Positions 8,281 through 17,764 of a stretch of 64,000 nucleotides of DNA are shown here, piece by piece (the stretch's first letter is position 1; every line of letters begins with the position of its first letter). The stretch is from Luteibacter mycovicinus (GTDB taxonomy: Bacteria > Pseudomonadota > Gammaproteobacteria > Xanthomonadales > Rhodanobacteraceae), in assembly GCF_000745235.1 (NCBI RefSeq), contig NZ_JQNL01000001.1, positions 2,108,001 through 2,172,000 on the forward strand, in the 5' to 3' direction. Below the pieces are notes generated by a model, which made no database searches, had not been told where the DNA came from, and saw nothing but the letters and a program-made list of their open reading frames with translations. The position numbers and the translations under genes are program-made.

Positions 8281-9041
8281 GGGAGCGAGCCCGCAAGCTG
8301 CCGCTCGTCGAGTCCGGACCCCGCCTCTCTCTGCCACTCGGCGTAGCTCGTCTCATCGACCAGTCGGCCGTCGAGCAGCCTGACGATGCGGTCGGCGGCT
8401 CCACGAAACCGCTCCTCGTGAGTCACCAGGCAGATGGTCCGGCCTTCGGCATGCAGGCGTCCGAGCAGCGCCATGAGTCGTTCGCCACTGGCAAGATCGA
8501 GGCTTCCCGTGGGTTCGTCGGCCAGCAGAATGGCGGGATCCCCGGCAAGGGCGCGCGCCACCGCGACCCGCTGTTGCTGGCCACCCGACAACTGGGCCGG
8601 GTAATGACGCACGCGGTGGGACATGCCGACGTCTTCGAGCGCCCGCAGGACCCGCTCGCGACGCTCCCGCCGCCCGATGCCGCTGCGATAGGTCAGTGGC
8701 AAGGCCACATTGTCGAAGACATCCATGTCGCTGATCAGATTGAACGCCTGGAAGACGTAGCCGATCCGCTCGTTGCGCAGCCTCGACCGTGCCACCCTGC
8801 CAAGCTGCCCTGCCTCCACGCCTTCAAAACGCACTTCACCCCCGCTGGGATGGTCCAGAAGGCCCATAAGCGAAAGCAGCGTCGTTTTGCCGCATCCCGA
8901 CGGCCCGGCGATCGCGAGGAACTCCCCCGGGCGGACGTCGAGGTGAATGTCGGTGAGCGCATGGTGTTCGATGCTTCCGGCACGAAACACCTTGGCGATG
9001 CCGCGCATGGCGATCACGGGGGAGTTCGCACGCGGTTCCAT
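8277..9041 (-). CDS. ABC transporter ATP-binding protein, MacB/LolD family
   Basis: A 254-residue ATPase of the MacB/LolD family. It has Walker [11 protein letters not shown]-loop [11 protein letters not shown] signature [15 protein letters not shown], Walker [13 protein letters not shown] and the H-loop His in LVTHEE. It powers the permease encoded immediately downstream, with which it overlaps by 4 bp. The start at 9041 has AGGAA 7 nt upstream. It is the first gene of the run of minus-strand genes that leads through the two-component system to the precursor and synthetase. Confidence 0.93.
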   Translation of the reverse strand: MEPRANSPVIAMRGIAKVFRAGSIEHHALTDIHLDVRPGEFLAIAGPSGCGKTTLLSLMGLLDHPSGGEVRFEGVEAGQLGRVARSRLRNERIGYVFQAFNLISDMDVFDNVALPLTYRSGIGRRERRERVLRALEDVGMSHRVRHYPAQLSGGQQQRVAVARALAGDPAILLADEPTGSLDLASGERLMALLGRLHAEGRTICLVTHEERFRGAADRIVRLLDGRLVDETSYAEWQREAGSGLDERQLAGSLP

Positions 9042-9350
9042 GACGCGTTTCCTGCGTTCGTGCGGGGGGACTCCGAGACTAGCGCGCCAACTTCACGTTG
9101 TCGTGCCACCGAGCCGTGCGATGCAAACGATGGCGGGCGTATTGCCGGATTTGCGTGGTGATCCCAAGCGGTGACGGGACCTCACTCAGCCTTTGGTAAT
9201 GGCTGCTCATACCCGGGGCCGGTAGCCCTCCTTTATGACAAAGCTTAGAATTGGCTTATGGGGAGGAACGCGGAAGTCTGTCCGCGGCAATCGGAATGCG
9301 CGGGGTCGCCAGCGGGGGCGGCCCGACAGCGCTGGTACGGAGTTCTCTCG
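9042..9350. other. Intergenic region between divergent genes
   Basis: This 309-bp stretch lies between the ABC ATPase gene (minus) and the kinase-fold gene (plus) and should hold both promoters. On the plus strand TAGAAT at 9246-9251 is a fair -10 candidate, but the -35 position is poor. I do not find copies of the TGTCCG-type inverted repeat seen at 3255-3289 here, so direct control of the ABC genes by the same sites is not supported. No RNA gene or repeat is evident. Confidence 0.4.
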
Positions 9351-10160
9351 ATGGTTCAACGTTTTTCTCTTGGTGGCCGTGTCGCCTGGCTCAAGCGCTA
9401 CGACCCGGATGGCTGGCTGCGGCCGGCGCTCGTCACATTGTGGAACGGCCTGGTCACTCGCCTGGATCTCCAGGCGCTGCGTTCGCCGCCCCGCCATGCG
9501 GGTGAGGCGGCCAAGGCCGTGGAGGCCCGGCGGCTGCAGACGCTCAGCGCCTGCGGGGCACCGGTGCCCCGCATCCTGGGCGAGGGCCCGCGCAGCCTGA
9601 TCCTGAGCGATATGGGCCCCACGCTCGCGCATCGGCTGAAGCGCCTCACCAGTGCCAACGATGCCGATGTGCTGGTCAGGCAGACCGCGCGGGCGATCGG
9701 CGAGCTCCATCGGCACGGCGGCTATCTCGGCCAGGCGTTCGCGCGCAACATTACCGTGGGCGACTCGGGCGTCGGTTTCATCGACTTCGAGGAAGACCCG
9801 AGTGAGATCATGAGCCTGTCGCAGGCCCAGGCACGTGACTGGGTGATGTTCACTACGGGGGTAGGTCCGTATTTTACGGGCCGTATGGATGTCCTTACGG
9901 GCCTGATCCATGACGAGGCGGTCGCAATGGAACCCGCCGTGGCCTCCGAAGTGCGCCGCATCGCCCAGCGTCTGAGCTTTCTGGAGCGTGCCGGACGCCT
10001 GCTCGGTCGCAAGACGGCCGCCATCGCCGGCGCGATCGGCGCCATGCGCAAGGGCTTCGCACTGCTGGCGATCGGTGCGTTCATCGTCGATCTGGCCAGC
10101 GACGGGGACTGCGATATGTGGCTGGCGATGATGGATGTGGTCCAGCGCGCCACGACCTGA
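9351..10160 (+). CDS. Kinase-fold (BUD32/LPS kinase-like) protein
   Basis: A 269-residue soluble protein with remnants of a protein-kinase/LPS-kinase fold: a lysine strand VAWLKRYDPDGW near the N-terminus, a hinge-like LILSDMGPTLAHRL, a catalytic-loop region HRHGGYLGQAFARNI and a metal-type motif GFIDFEEDP. The catalytic loop has lost the usual HxD aspartate, so activity is uncertain. I start at 9351 because GGAG lies 9 nt upstream and the added N-terminus from the upstream ATG at 9258 looks unstructured. It precedes the hybrid kinase gene by 56 bp on the same strand. I recognise the fold, not the substrate. Confidence 0.7.
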   Translation: MVQRFSLGGRVAWLKRYDPDGWLRPALVTLWNGLVTRLDLQALRSPPRHAGEAAKAVEARRLQTLSACGAPVPRILGEGPRSLILSDMGPTLAHRLKRLTSANDADVLVRQTARAIGELHRHGGYLGQAFARNITVGDSGVGFIDFEEDPSEIMSLSQAQARDWVMFTTGVGPYFTGRMDVLTGLIHDEAVAMEPAVASEVRRIAQRLSFLERAGRLLGRKTAAIAGAIGAMRKGFALLAIGAFIVDLASDGDCDMWLAMMDVVQRATT

Positions 10161-10216
10161 GTGCGCTGGCGCGTTACCATCCGGCGTCGCCCCGATCTCC
10201 TTCCAAGGTTCGCCGC

Positions 10217-12703
10217 ATGGCTGTCCCCTCGACCGATTCGTCCTGGTTCCTTCCGCACGACCGTGAACTGGGGCGGTTGATCCGCGATCTGGACTGGTCG
10301 GCGACCGCGCTCGGACCCATCGACGGGTGGCCGCCGACCCTTCGGCATGCGCTCGCCGCCATGCTGCGCGCCGACGCGCCAATGGCGATCTTCCAGGGAC
10401 CGGAGGGCGTTTTTCTCTATAACGACGCCTACCGCGCCATTGCCGGCGTGCGACATCCCGAGGTCCTGGGCCGGCCGATCGTGCAGGCATGGCCCGAACT
10501 GGCGGAGTTCAACCGGAACGTCCTCGACGTCGTGCTGGCCGGCGGCACGCTCGCCTATCGCGATCAGCATGTCGTGCTCGATCGCTCCGGCGAATCGGAG
10601 GACGCCTGGCTGCACCTCGACTTCAGCCCGCTGGTGGATACCTCCGGCGTTGCCGGTGGCGTGTTGGTGGTGATCAAGGAAACGACCCGGCGCGTGGAGG
10701 TCGAAGAGCGTCTGCGCATCGCCCAGCAGGCCGGCGGCGTCGGTTCGTTCGAGTGGTTTCCCGAGACCGGTCGCCTCGAAGTGTCAGAGGAATACCGCCG
10801 CATCTGGGGTCTTCCCGCCGAAGGTATCGTCACCGACGCGATGCTGGGCGAACTGCTTCATCCCGACGATCGCCACGAGGCCGCGCCGCAACGGCTGGAT
10901 CGGGCGAACCCGCTCGATTACACCGAATACCGGCGCATCGATCCCCTCACGGGCGAGGTCCGCTGGATCGCACGGCGTGGGGAAGTCATCGCGCGCCCGG
11001 GTCAGGCGCGCCGCCGCTTCATCGGCATCGTCATGGATATCACCGCGCGGAAAGCGGCCGAAACCGAGCTCGCCGCTTTCGCCGCGACGCTGCAGGAGCG
11101 CGTCGCCCAGCGCACCGCCGAACTGCTGCGCACCCAGGACGCGCTGCGCCAGAGCCAGAAGATGGAAGCGATCGGCAACCTGACCGGCGGCGTCGCACAT
11201 GACTTCAACAACCTCCTGCAGGTCATCAGCGGCAATCTCCAGCTGCTGGCCGAGGATGTCGGTGGCAACGAGCGTGCGGAGCGACGCGTCCGGCACGCCC
11301 TGGCGGGCGTGGCGCGAGGCTCGAAACTCGCATCGCAGCTGCTGTCGTTCGGCCGGCGACAGCCGCTCGCGCCCAAGGTGGTCAACATCGGCCGCTTCAT
11401 CCGCAACATGGACGACCTGCTCCGGCGGACGCTGGGCGAAGCCATCGAGGTGGAGACGATCGTCGCCGGCGGCCTGTGGAATACCCTGATCGACCCGGGC
11501 AACGTGGAAAATGCCCTGCTCAACCTCGCCATCAACGCGCGCGACGCGATGGACGGCCAGGGCAGGCTCACGATCGAAGCCGGCAACGCCTATCTCGACG
11601 CGCAATACGTCAGTTCGCTCGACGACGGCGACGTCACCGCGGGCCAGTACGTGCTGCTTGCGGTGACCGACACGGGCCATGGCATCGACGCGACCATCGT
11701 CGACAAGGTGTTCGAACCGTTTTTCACCACCAAACCGGAAGGTCGCGGCACCGGTCTGGGCCTTTCCATGGTCTATGGCTTCGTCAAACAGTCCGGCGGC
11801 CACATCAAGGTCTACAGCGAGCCGGGCGAGGGCACGACGGTGAAGCTCTATCTGCCGCGAACCACGCAGTCCGAGGACATCATCGTCGACATCGATGCCG
11901 GTCCGGTGACGGGCGGCCATGAGACCATCCTCGTCGCCGAGGATGACGAAGCGGTACGCGATACCGTCGTCGCCCTGCTCGCAAACCTGGGCTATCGCGT
12001 ACTCAAGGCGCGCGACGCGCAGAGCGCACTCTCGATCGTCGACAGCGGTATTCCGATCGATCTGCTGTTTACCGACGTGGTGATGCCCGGCCCGCTGAAA
12101 AGCCCGGAACTGGCCCGCAAGGCACGCGAGCGTCTTCCGGGGCTGGCTGTGCTGTTCACGTCGGGCTACACGGAGAACTCGATCGTGCACGGCGGCCGCC
12201 TCGACGAAGGGGTCGAGCTGCTGAGCAAACCCTATACGCGGGAAACGCTGGGTCGCAAGCTGCGCCAGATCCTCGCCGCGCAGGCGCAGCGCCATGCCGG
12301 CGACCCGGCAGCGCCGTCGGTCGCGGCGCCCACACCGGCAGCCACCAAGGCTCTCCGCATCCTCGTCGTCGAAGACGACTGGCTGGTACGCACCACGGTC
12401 GTGGAGATGTTGCAACTGCGCGGCCACGACGTCCGCGAAGCCGGCGACGGCACGCGCGCCACCGCCCTGCTTGACCAGGAAGCGGCGGACCTGGTCATCA
12501 CGGACGTCGGGCTTCCGGGCATATCCGGCATCGAGCTCGCCGCGACATTGCGCCAGCGCTTTCCGGACCTGGCCGTGATCTTTGCCACGGGTCATGCCGG
12601 TACGGCCGGTCTTCCCGACGATGAGCGCAGCGCCGTGCTGGCCAAACCGTATGGCTCACAGGCACTGACCAAGGCCGTCAGCCGCTTGTTTCCATCCGGC
12701 TGA
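10217..12703 (+). CDS. Hybrid sensor histidine kinase with two receiver domains
   Basis: An 828-residue soluble hybrid kinase. It starts with a PAS-like domain (FLYNDAYRAIAG), a second PAS/PAC domain (GGVGSFEWFPETGRL to FIGIVMDITARK), a coiled linker, then HisKA with His in GGVAHDFNNLLQV, and an ATPase with NLAINARDAM, DTGHGID and GRGTGLGLSM. Two receiver domains follow: the first with AEDDEAVRD and LLFTDVVMPG, the second with VVEDDWLVRTT and VITDVGLPGISG; both keep the phospho-Asp and the SKPY/AKPY lysine. No membrane segment is visible. It is an orphan: no output regulator is adjacent. Start chosen at 10217, since the upstream extension to 10118 overlaps the previous gene. Confidence 0.92.
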   Translation: MAVPSTDSSWFLPHDRELGRLIRDLDWSATALGPIDGWPPTLRHALAAMLRADAPMAIFQGPEGVFLYNDAYRAIAGVRHPEVLGRPIVQAWPELAEFNRNVLDVVLAGGTLAYRDQHVVLDRSGESEDAWLHLDFSPLVDTSGVAGGVLVVIKETTRRVEVEERLRIAQQAGGVGSFEWFPETGRLEVSEEYRRIWGLPAEGIVTDAMLGELLHPDDRHEAAPQRLDRANPLDYTEYRRIDPLTGEVRWIARRGEVIARPGQARRRFIGIVMDITARKAAETELAAFAATLQERVAQRTAELLRTQDALRQSQKMEAIGNLTGGVAHDFNNLLQVISGNLQLLAEDVGGNERAERRVRHALAGVARGSKLASQLLSFGRRQPLAPKVVNIGRFIRNMDDLLRRTLGEAIEVETIVAGGLWNTLIDPGNVENALLNLAINARDAMDGQGRLTIEAGNAYLDAQYVSSLDDGDVTAGQYVLLAVTDTGHGIDATIVDKVFEPFFTTKPEGRGTGLGLSMVYGFVKQSGGHIKVYSEPGEGTTVKLYLPRTTQSEDIIVDIDAGPVTGGHETILVAEDDEAVRDTVVALLANLGYRVLKARDAQSALSIVDSGIPIDLLFTDVVMPGPLKSPELARKARERLPGLAVLFTSGYTENSIVHGGRLDEGVELLSKPYTRETLGRKLRQILAAQAQRHAGDPAAPSVAAPTPAATKALRILVVEDDWLVRTTVVEMLQLRGHDVREAGDGTRATALLDQEAADLVITDVGLPGISGIELAATLRQRFPDLAVIFATGHAGTAGLPDDERSAVLAKPYGSQALTKAVSRLFPSG

Positions 12704-12743
12704 GCGGCGCGATCCGTGCGCCTCAACACATTGTGGCGCAACG

Positions 12744-12775
12744 ACGTAATCGTTTACATGTAACGGCATTTACGT
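12744..12775. promoter_or_regulatory. Nested inverted repeats upstream of the GH3 gene
   Basis: About 80 bp before the beta-glucosidase start there is an AT-rich patch in GC-rich surroundings. It contains the perfect palindrome TTACATGTAA (12754-12763) flanked by ACGTAA (12744-12749) and TTACGT (12770-12775), with centres 1 bp apart. This has the look of a sugar-responsive operator, LacI-type or similar, but no regulator gene is adjacent. The repeat is seen; its function is inference. Confidence 0.4.
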
Positions 12776-12856
12776 ACCCACTTCCGGGGCCGATGCCAGT
12801 ATCCTTGCCCGCCTGACGCGCCCTCACGCGTCCACTTCGCTTTCAAGGCAGAACCC

Positions 12857-15034
12857 ATGAACCGTGATCCCCGCATCGAAGACCTGATCGCCCGCATGAC
12901 CATCGAAGAGAAGGTCGGCCAGCTCGGGTGCTTTGCGGATGCCCTGCGTCCGTTCGCGCCCGACATCAACCCGGAAGCGAATGCGCTGGGTGCGGCGGAG
13001 GTTCGCGAACAGATCCGTGCGGGCCGCGTGGGCTCGCTGTTCAACGGCGTCGGCGCGGCCGAGGGCCGCGAGGCGCAGCGCATCGCCGTGGAAGAAAGCC
13101 GCCTCGGTATTCCGCTGCTGCTGGGTGCCGATGTCATTCATGGCATGCGCACCGTATTTCCGATTCCTCTGGGTGAGGCGTCCACGTTCGAGCCCGACCT
13201 CGCCGAGCGCACCGCGCGCGTGACGGCCGTCGAGGCCACTGCCGCCGGCATCCACTGGACCTTCGCTCCCGCCGTGGACATCGCGCGCGACCAGCGCTGG
13301 GGACGTGTGGCCGAGGGTGCGGGTGAAGACGTGGTGCTGGGCTCGGCGTTCTCCGCCGCGCGTGTGCGGGGTTTCCAGGGCGCCGACCTCAAGGCCGACG
13401 ATTCGCTGCTTGCCACGCCGAAGCACTTCGCCGCCTACGGCGCGGTCGCGGGCGGCATGGAATACAACGCCGTCGATATCTCCCCGCAGACGCTGCGCGA
13501 CGTGCACCTGCCGCCTTTCAAGGCGGCGGTCGATGCCGGTGCGCTGACCTTCATGAGCGCGTTCAACGACATCAACGGTGTACCCGCATCGGCCAACCGC
13601 GAACTGATGACCGACATCCTGCGCGGTGAATGGGGTTTCGAAGGCCTCGTCGTTTCCGATTACACCGCCGACATGGAACTGATCGCGCATGGCTTTGCCG
13701 CCGACGAACGCGACGCCACGCGTCTCGCCTTCGTCGCGGGTGTCGACATGAGCATGCAGAGCGGCTTCTACGCGGCGAACCTGCCCGACCTCGTCGAAAA
13801 GGGCGAGGTACCGATGGACGTGCTGGATGAAGGCGTCCGTCGGGTGCTCACCGTGAAGCAGGCGATCGGCCTGTTCGACAATCCCTACCGCTCGCTCGAT
13901 GCCGTGGCCGAAGCGGATACGTCGAAGCGGGCCGGGCACGACGAGCTGGCGCGCGATGCGTCGCGTCGCTCGATCGTGATGCTGAAGAACGACGGCGTGT
14001 TGCCGTTGCGCAAGGCGGGTCAGAAGATCGCCCTCATCGGTCCGTTCGGTACCGATGTCGACAACATCGAAGGCTGCTGGACGTTGTTCGGCGACAAGAC
14101 TCGGTACGTGACCATCGAGGCCGGCCTTCGTGCCGCTCTCGACGATGCGGGCTCGCTCGAGGTGGTCGCCGGCAGCGGCATCGAAGATGCGATCGACGGC
14201 GGGATCGATGCCGCCGTCGCGGCGGCGAAACGTGCCGACGTCGTTCTCCTCGCCATCGGCGAACCGCAGGTCTATTCCGGTGAAGCGCAGTCGCGCACGC
14301 AGATCATCGTGCCGCCCGCCCAGCAGGCGCTGGCCGAGGCCGTCGCCGCCACCGGCACACCGGTCGTCGTCCTGCTGAAGAACGGTCGCGCGCTGGCCCT
14401 TACCGGTGCCGTGCGCAGCGCCTCGGCCATTCTGGTGACGTGGTTCCTCGGCACGCAGACCGGCCCGGCGATCGCCGATGTCGTGTTCGGCGATTACAAC
14501 CCGGCCGGGCGTCTTCCCGTGAGTTTCCCGCAGGACGCGGGCCAGCAGCCGTACTTTTACAATCACCTGCGCACCGGCCGCCCGGAACTGGCGGATCAGC
14601 CGCCCGCGTTCAAGGCGCGCTATCGCGAAGTCACCTTCGAAGCCCTGTACCCCTTCGGCCACGGGCTCAGCTATACCTCCTTCGGTTACGACGCGCCACG
14701 CGTGAAGGCCCGCGTGCGCTGGGACGAAACCATCGTCGTCTCCGCCACGGTGACCAATACCGGTGGCGTCACCGGCGAAGAGGTGGTGCAGCTTTACATC
14801 CACGATCGTGTCGCCAGTCGCGTGCGGCCCGTGCGTGAACTGAAGGCGTTCCGCAAGATCCTGCTCGCTCCAGGTGCCTCCGAAGAAGTCTCCTTTGAGC
14901 TGACCCGCCGCGATCTCGCTTTCACTCATCGCGACGGCACGACGTTCGAAGCGGAGCCGGGTGAGTTCAATGTCTGGATCGCGGGCTCGTCCGCCCAGGG
15001 CGAACCGGCCACGTTCATGCTCGACCCAGCCTGA
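12857..15034 (+). CDS. Glycoside hydrolase family 3 beta-glucosidase
   Basis: A 725-residue GH3 enzyme of the BglX type that removes terminal beta-linked glucose or related sugars. The N-terminal TIM-barrel domain carries [17 protein letters not shown], the KH pair in [10 protein letters not shown] (about 189-190) and the nucleophile Asp268 in [14 protein letters not shown] second alpha/beta sandwich domain follows ([21 protein letters not shown]), and the C-terminus is a fibronectin-III-like domain ([11 protein letters not shown] onward). No signal peptide is seen, so the enzyme is probably cytoplasmic and acts on imported oligosaccharides. It is 40 bp upstream of an SDR gene on the same strand. 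Confidence 0.94.
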   Translation: MNRDPRIEDLIARMTIEEKVGQLGCFADALRPFAPDINPEANALGAAEVREQIRAGRVGSLFNGVGAAEGREAQRIAVEESRLGIPLLLGADVIHGMRTVFPIPLGEASTFEPDLAERTARVTAVEATAAGIHWTFAPAVDIARDQRWGRVAEGAGEDVVLGSAFSAARVRGFQGADLKADDSLLATPKHFAAYGAVAGGMEYNAVDISPQTLRDVHLPPFKAAVDAGALTFMSAFNDINGVPASANRELMTDILRGEWGFEGLVVSDYTADMELIAHGFAADERDATRLAFVAGVDMSMQSGFYAANLPDLVEKGEVPMDVLDEGVRRVLTVKQAIGLFDNPYRSLDAVAEADTSKRAGHDELARDASRRSIVMLKNDGVLPLRKAGQKIALIGPFGTDVDNIEGCWTLFGDKTRYVTIEAGLRAALDDAGSLEVVAGSGIEDAIDGGIDAAVAAAKRADVVLLAIGEPQVYSGEAQSRTQIIVPPAQQALAEAVAATGTPVVVLLKNGRALALTGAVRSASAILVTWFLGTQTGPAIADVVFGDYNPAGRLPVSFPQDAGQQPYFYNHLRTGRPELADQPPAFKARYREVTFEALYPFGHGLSYTSFGYDAPRVKARVRWDETIVVSATVTNTGGVTGEEVVQLYIHDRVASRVRPVRELKAFRKILLAPGASEEVSFELTRRDLAFTHRDGTTFEAEPGEFNVWIAGSSAQGEPATFMLDPA

Positions 15035-15074
15035 TCGGCATAATGGCGCCCTCTTCCTCGAAGCGGAGCGCGCC

Positions 15075-15851
15075 ATGCACGACCTCACCGGCAAGATCGC
15101 CCTCGTCACCGGCGCCGCCAGCGGTATAGGTCGCGCCATCGCCACGGCGTATGCCAACGCGGGGGCGCGTGTCGTGGTCGCCGATATCGCCGCCGACAAG
15201 GCGGCCGAGACGGCCGACGCGATGGGCCACGGCGCCATCGGCATGGCCATGGATGTCACCGATGAGGCACAGGTCGACGAGGGCTTCGCGCGCACGCGGC
15301 GTGAACTGGGTCCGGTCGATATCCTGGTCAGCAACGCGGGTGTGCAGATCATCGCGCCGATCGTCGACTTTGCTTTCGCCGACTGGAAGCGGATGCTCGC
15401 CATCCACATGGACGGCGCGTTCCTTACCACGCGCGCGGCCATGCGCCAGATGATCGATGCCGGTCGCGGCGGATCCATCATCCTGATGGGGTCGGCTCAC
15501 TCGCACGTCGCCTCGAAATTCAAGGCGCCTTACGTGGCGGCAAAACATGGCCTGCTCGGGCTTGCGCGTGTCGTCGCGAAGGAAGGCGCCACCCATGGCA
15601 TCCGTGCCAACGTCCTCTGTCCAGGCTTCGTGCGTACACCGCTGGTCGAGAAGCAGATCCCCGAGCAGGCTAAGGAACTGGGCATCGGCGAAGACGCCGT
15701 CATCCGCGATGTCATGCTACGCGACACGGTGGATGGTGAATTCACGACGCTCGAAGACATCGCCGACACCGCACTGTTTCTTGCGGGCTTCGGGTCGAAC
15801 GCGATGACCGGGCAGTCGCTCCTGGTCTCGCACGGCTGGCATATGCAGTAA
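15075..15851 (+). CDS. 3-hydroxybutyrate dehydrogenase-like SDR
   Basis: A 258-residue classical short-chain dehydrogenase that oxidises a hydroxy compound with NAD(P). It has the nucleotide motif [11 protein letters not shown], an acidic residue after beta-2 (VVVADIAAD) that favours NAD, SNAGVQ, and the catalytic Ser/Tyr/Lys in [20 protein letters not shown]. The motif [23 protein letters not shown] matches D-3-hydroxybutyrate dehydrogenases. The C-terminal [15 protein letters not shown] is also typical. It is on the same strand as the GH3 gene, but a shared pathway is not evident. Substrate assignment is probable, not certain. Confidence 0.82.
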   Translation: MHDLTGKIALVTGAASGIGRAIATAYANAGARVVVADIAADKAAETADAMGHGAIGMAMDVTDEAQVDEGFARTRRELGPVDILVSNAGVQIIAPIVDFAFADWKRMLAIHMDGAFLTTRAAMRQMIDAGRGGSIILMGSAHSHVASKFKAPYVAAKHGLLGLARVVAKEGATHGIRANVLCPGFVRTPLVEKQIPEQAKELGIGEDAVIRDVMLRDTVDGEFTTLEDIADTALFLAGFGSNAMTGQSLLVSHGWHMQ

Positions 15852-15985
15852 GCGGAACGACGGCCGGCGACCACATGATCCGTCGGGAAGCGCCAACTCC
15901 ATGCAAGCACGAGGCTGATACGACCCGACACCACGCTTCACTAACGTGAGCGTCCTTTTCCGCCACCCAGGCCAAGGACGTCCTC

Positions 15986-17725
15986 ATGACAACATTACGC
16001 TCGCTGGCTTCATCGGCCGGCATGCTCGCCGCGTTCGCGCTCCCGGCCGTCGCACAGGTCGCTCCGTCGCCGGTCTATCAGGTACCGTCGGTGGCCACCC
16101 AGGGCATCACGTGGTCGGCATGCACGGATCAGGATGCTGACCCGGCGATCCATACCCTGCTCGGCGACCGGCTACGCTGCGGCACGGTGAGCGCTCCCCG
16201 CGATCACCACCGTCCCGCCGACGGCAGCATCCGTCTTCGCGTTCTCCGCGTAGCAGCGGCGGATGCCGCGAAGCGCCAGGGTACGCTCTTCGTCAATCCG
16301 GGCGGTCCCGGCGGCGATCCCAGGCAGTTCGCCGCGATGCTGGCCGCGATCTGGATGCACGCGAAGCCGGACGACCGCGTGCACGGCGAGAAGAAGCGCA
16401 TGGCCGATGCGTTCGATCTGGTCGCCGTGGTGCCCCGGGGGATGCCGGGCAGTGCGCCTCTGACCTGCGCGGGAGAGTTTCCCGACGCCCGCTCCATCCT
16501 GCTCGACCGCACGCCGCGCAATATCGCCCGGTGGGACCTGTTGCAACGCCGGCTCGCGGACGCCTGTCGCGCGGACCCGCTTCACCCGTACATCAGCACC
16601 GAACAGACCGTGTACGACCTCGACCTCGTTCGTCGGGCCCTGGGCGAAAGCACGTTCAACTACCTTGGCACGTCGTACGGCACGTGGCTCGGCGCGTGGT
16701 ACGGGGCTACCTATCCCGAGAAGGTGGGTCGGATGTTGCTGGACTCGTCCATGGATTACACCTCGTCCATGGAGGAAAACTTCCTGCTTACCGCGCAGGC
16801 GGAACAGGAGCGCTTCGACCGGCTCGTCGTCAAACCCGCGGTGGCCGCGTCCGCGCTCTACGGCCTGGGCGAGGACCAGGCCGCCGTCCGCGGCGTTCTC
16901 GCGACGATGCCCTATCGCGTACAGCGGACATGGACGGGAGAATACCGCTCGCCTGAAAGCCTTAAAGCGGCGCTGGCCATGTCCGAGTGGCTGCGTGTCC
17001 AGCCTGAGCTCGACCGCGACTCGATGGCCACGCGAATCGCGACGGACGTGCTTCATCCGGACGCGGAGGTCGACCAGCGAATCCGCGCCGAAGCATCGCG
17101 CATGCTGGCGGCGCTCTACACCCCCGCCGCCGACGATACGCCTTCCCCACTTCCGGCCATGTCCGCGATGCTCGTCGCCGTGCCTTGCAATGACACACCT
17201 GGAACACGCGACGCCGGTATCTGGCACGAAACCATTGCGCGCTACGCGCGGGATTACCCCGCCGCCCGCAGTGGCGACCTGGTCAACGCATGCGTGTTCT
17301 GGCCGGGTCCGAATGCGGTGAAGCCCCCCGTCGAGCGACTGGCGCGCGCGGGCCAGATCCTCATCATCGCCTCCGAGCACGATACGGTGACGCCGGTGTC
17401 CGGCGCACTGAGGATGATCAACGCCCTGCCCAATGCTTCGTTGCTGGTACTGCGAGGCAGCGACCGCCACTCGGTGTTCACGCTGACCGACGAAGCCTGC
17501 GTCGAGCGTACCGGAGCCCGTTTTCTGCTCGATGGGCGAAAGCCCACCGAACAGCTGACCGAATGCCAGGTGGATGGCGCGAGCGCGCCGGCGCCGACAT
17601 CCGCGACACCCCAGGTGACCCGATTCACGGACACCGCTCGCGTGCAGCAGTGGCGTGACCGGCTCGATCGCCTGTTCGGGCAGAAGCCGAGACTCTATCC
17701 ATCCCCGCGCTCGACATCCCATTGA
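15986..17725 (+). CDS. Exported alpha/beta hydrolase, TAP-like, copy 1 of 3
   Basis: A 579-residue secreted hydrolase of the tripeptidyl-aminopeptidase-like (prolyl aminopeptidase/TAP) group. It has an N-terminal signal peptide ending near AVAQV, an oxyanion segment LFVNPGGPGGDP, the nucleophile elbow NYLGTSYGTWLG (Ser230), an acid in ASEHDTVTP and a His in SDRHSVFTL. The last part from DEACVERTGARFLLDG is the TAP-like C-terminal domain. Such enzymes cleave short peptides or amides outside the cytoplasm. It is the first of three adjacent paralogues on the same strand and is the most divergent, with a unique Pro-rich tail (TRFTDTARVQQWRDRLDRL). The exact substrate is unknown. Confidence 0.87.
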   Translation: MTTLRSLASSAGMLAAFALPAVAQVAPSPVYQVPSVATQGITWSACTDQDADPAIHTLLGDRLRCGTVSAPRDHHRPADGSIRLRVLRVAAADAAKRQGTLFVNPGGPGGDPRQFAAMLAAIWMHAKPDDRVHGEKKRMADAFDLVAVVPRGMPGSAPLTCAGEFPDARSILLDRTPRNIARWDLLQRRLADACRADPLHPYISTEQTVYDLDLVRRALGESTFNYLGTSYGTWLGAWYGATYPEKVGRMLLDSSMDYTSSMEENFLLTAQAEQERFDRLVVKPAVAASALYGLGEDQAAVRGVLATMPYRVQRTWTGEYRSPESLKAALAMSEWLRVQPELDRDSMATRIATDVLHPDAEVDQRIRAEASRMLAALYTPAADDTPSPLPAMSAMLVAVPCNDTPGTRDAGIWHETIARYARDYPAARSGDLVNACVFWPGPNAVKPPVERLARAGQILIIASEHDTVTPVSGALRMINALPNASLLVLRGSDRHSVFTLTDEACVERTGARFLLDGRKPTEQLTECQVDGASAPAPTSATPQVTRFTDTARVQQWRDRLDRLFGQKPRLYPSPRSTSH

Positions 17726-17764
17726 AGGCCATGACGGCCCGTTTTCCATCTGTAAAGGACGACC

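Noticed and set aside
9090..9110. TGGCACG -24-like element upstream of the ABC ATPase gene
   Set aside because: The -12 half is missing at the required spacing.
12824..15481. Minus-strand open frame of 885 codons
   Set aside because: Antisense to the GH3 and SDR genes, which have clear catalytic motifs; low-complexity Arg/Gly composition shows it is a shadow.
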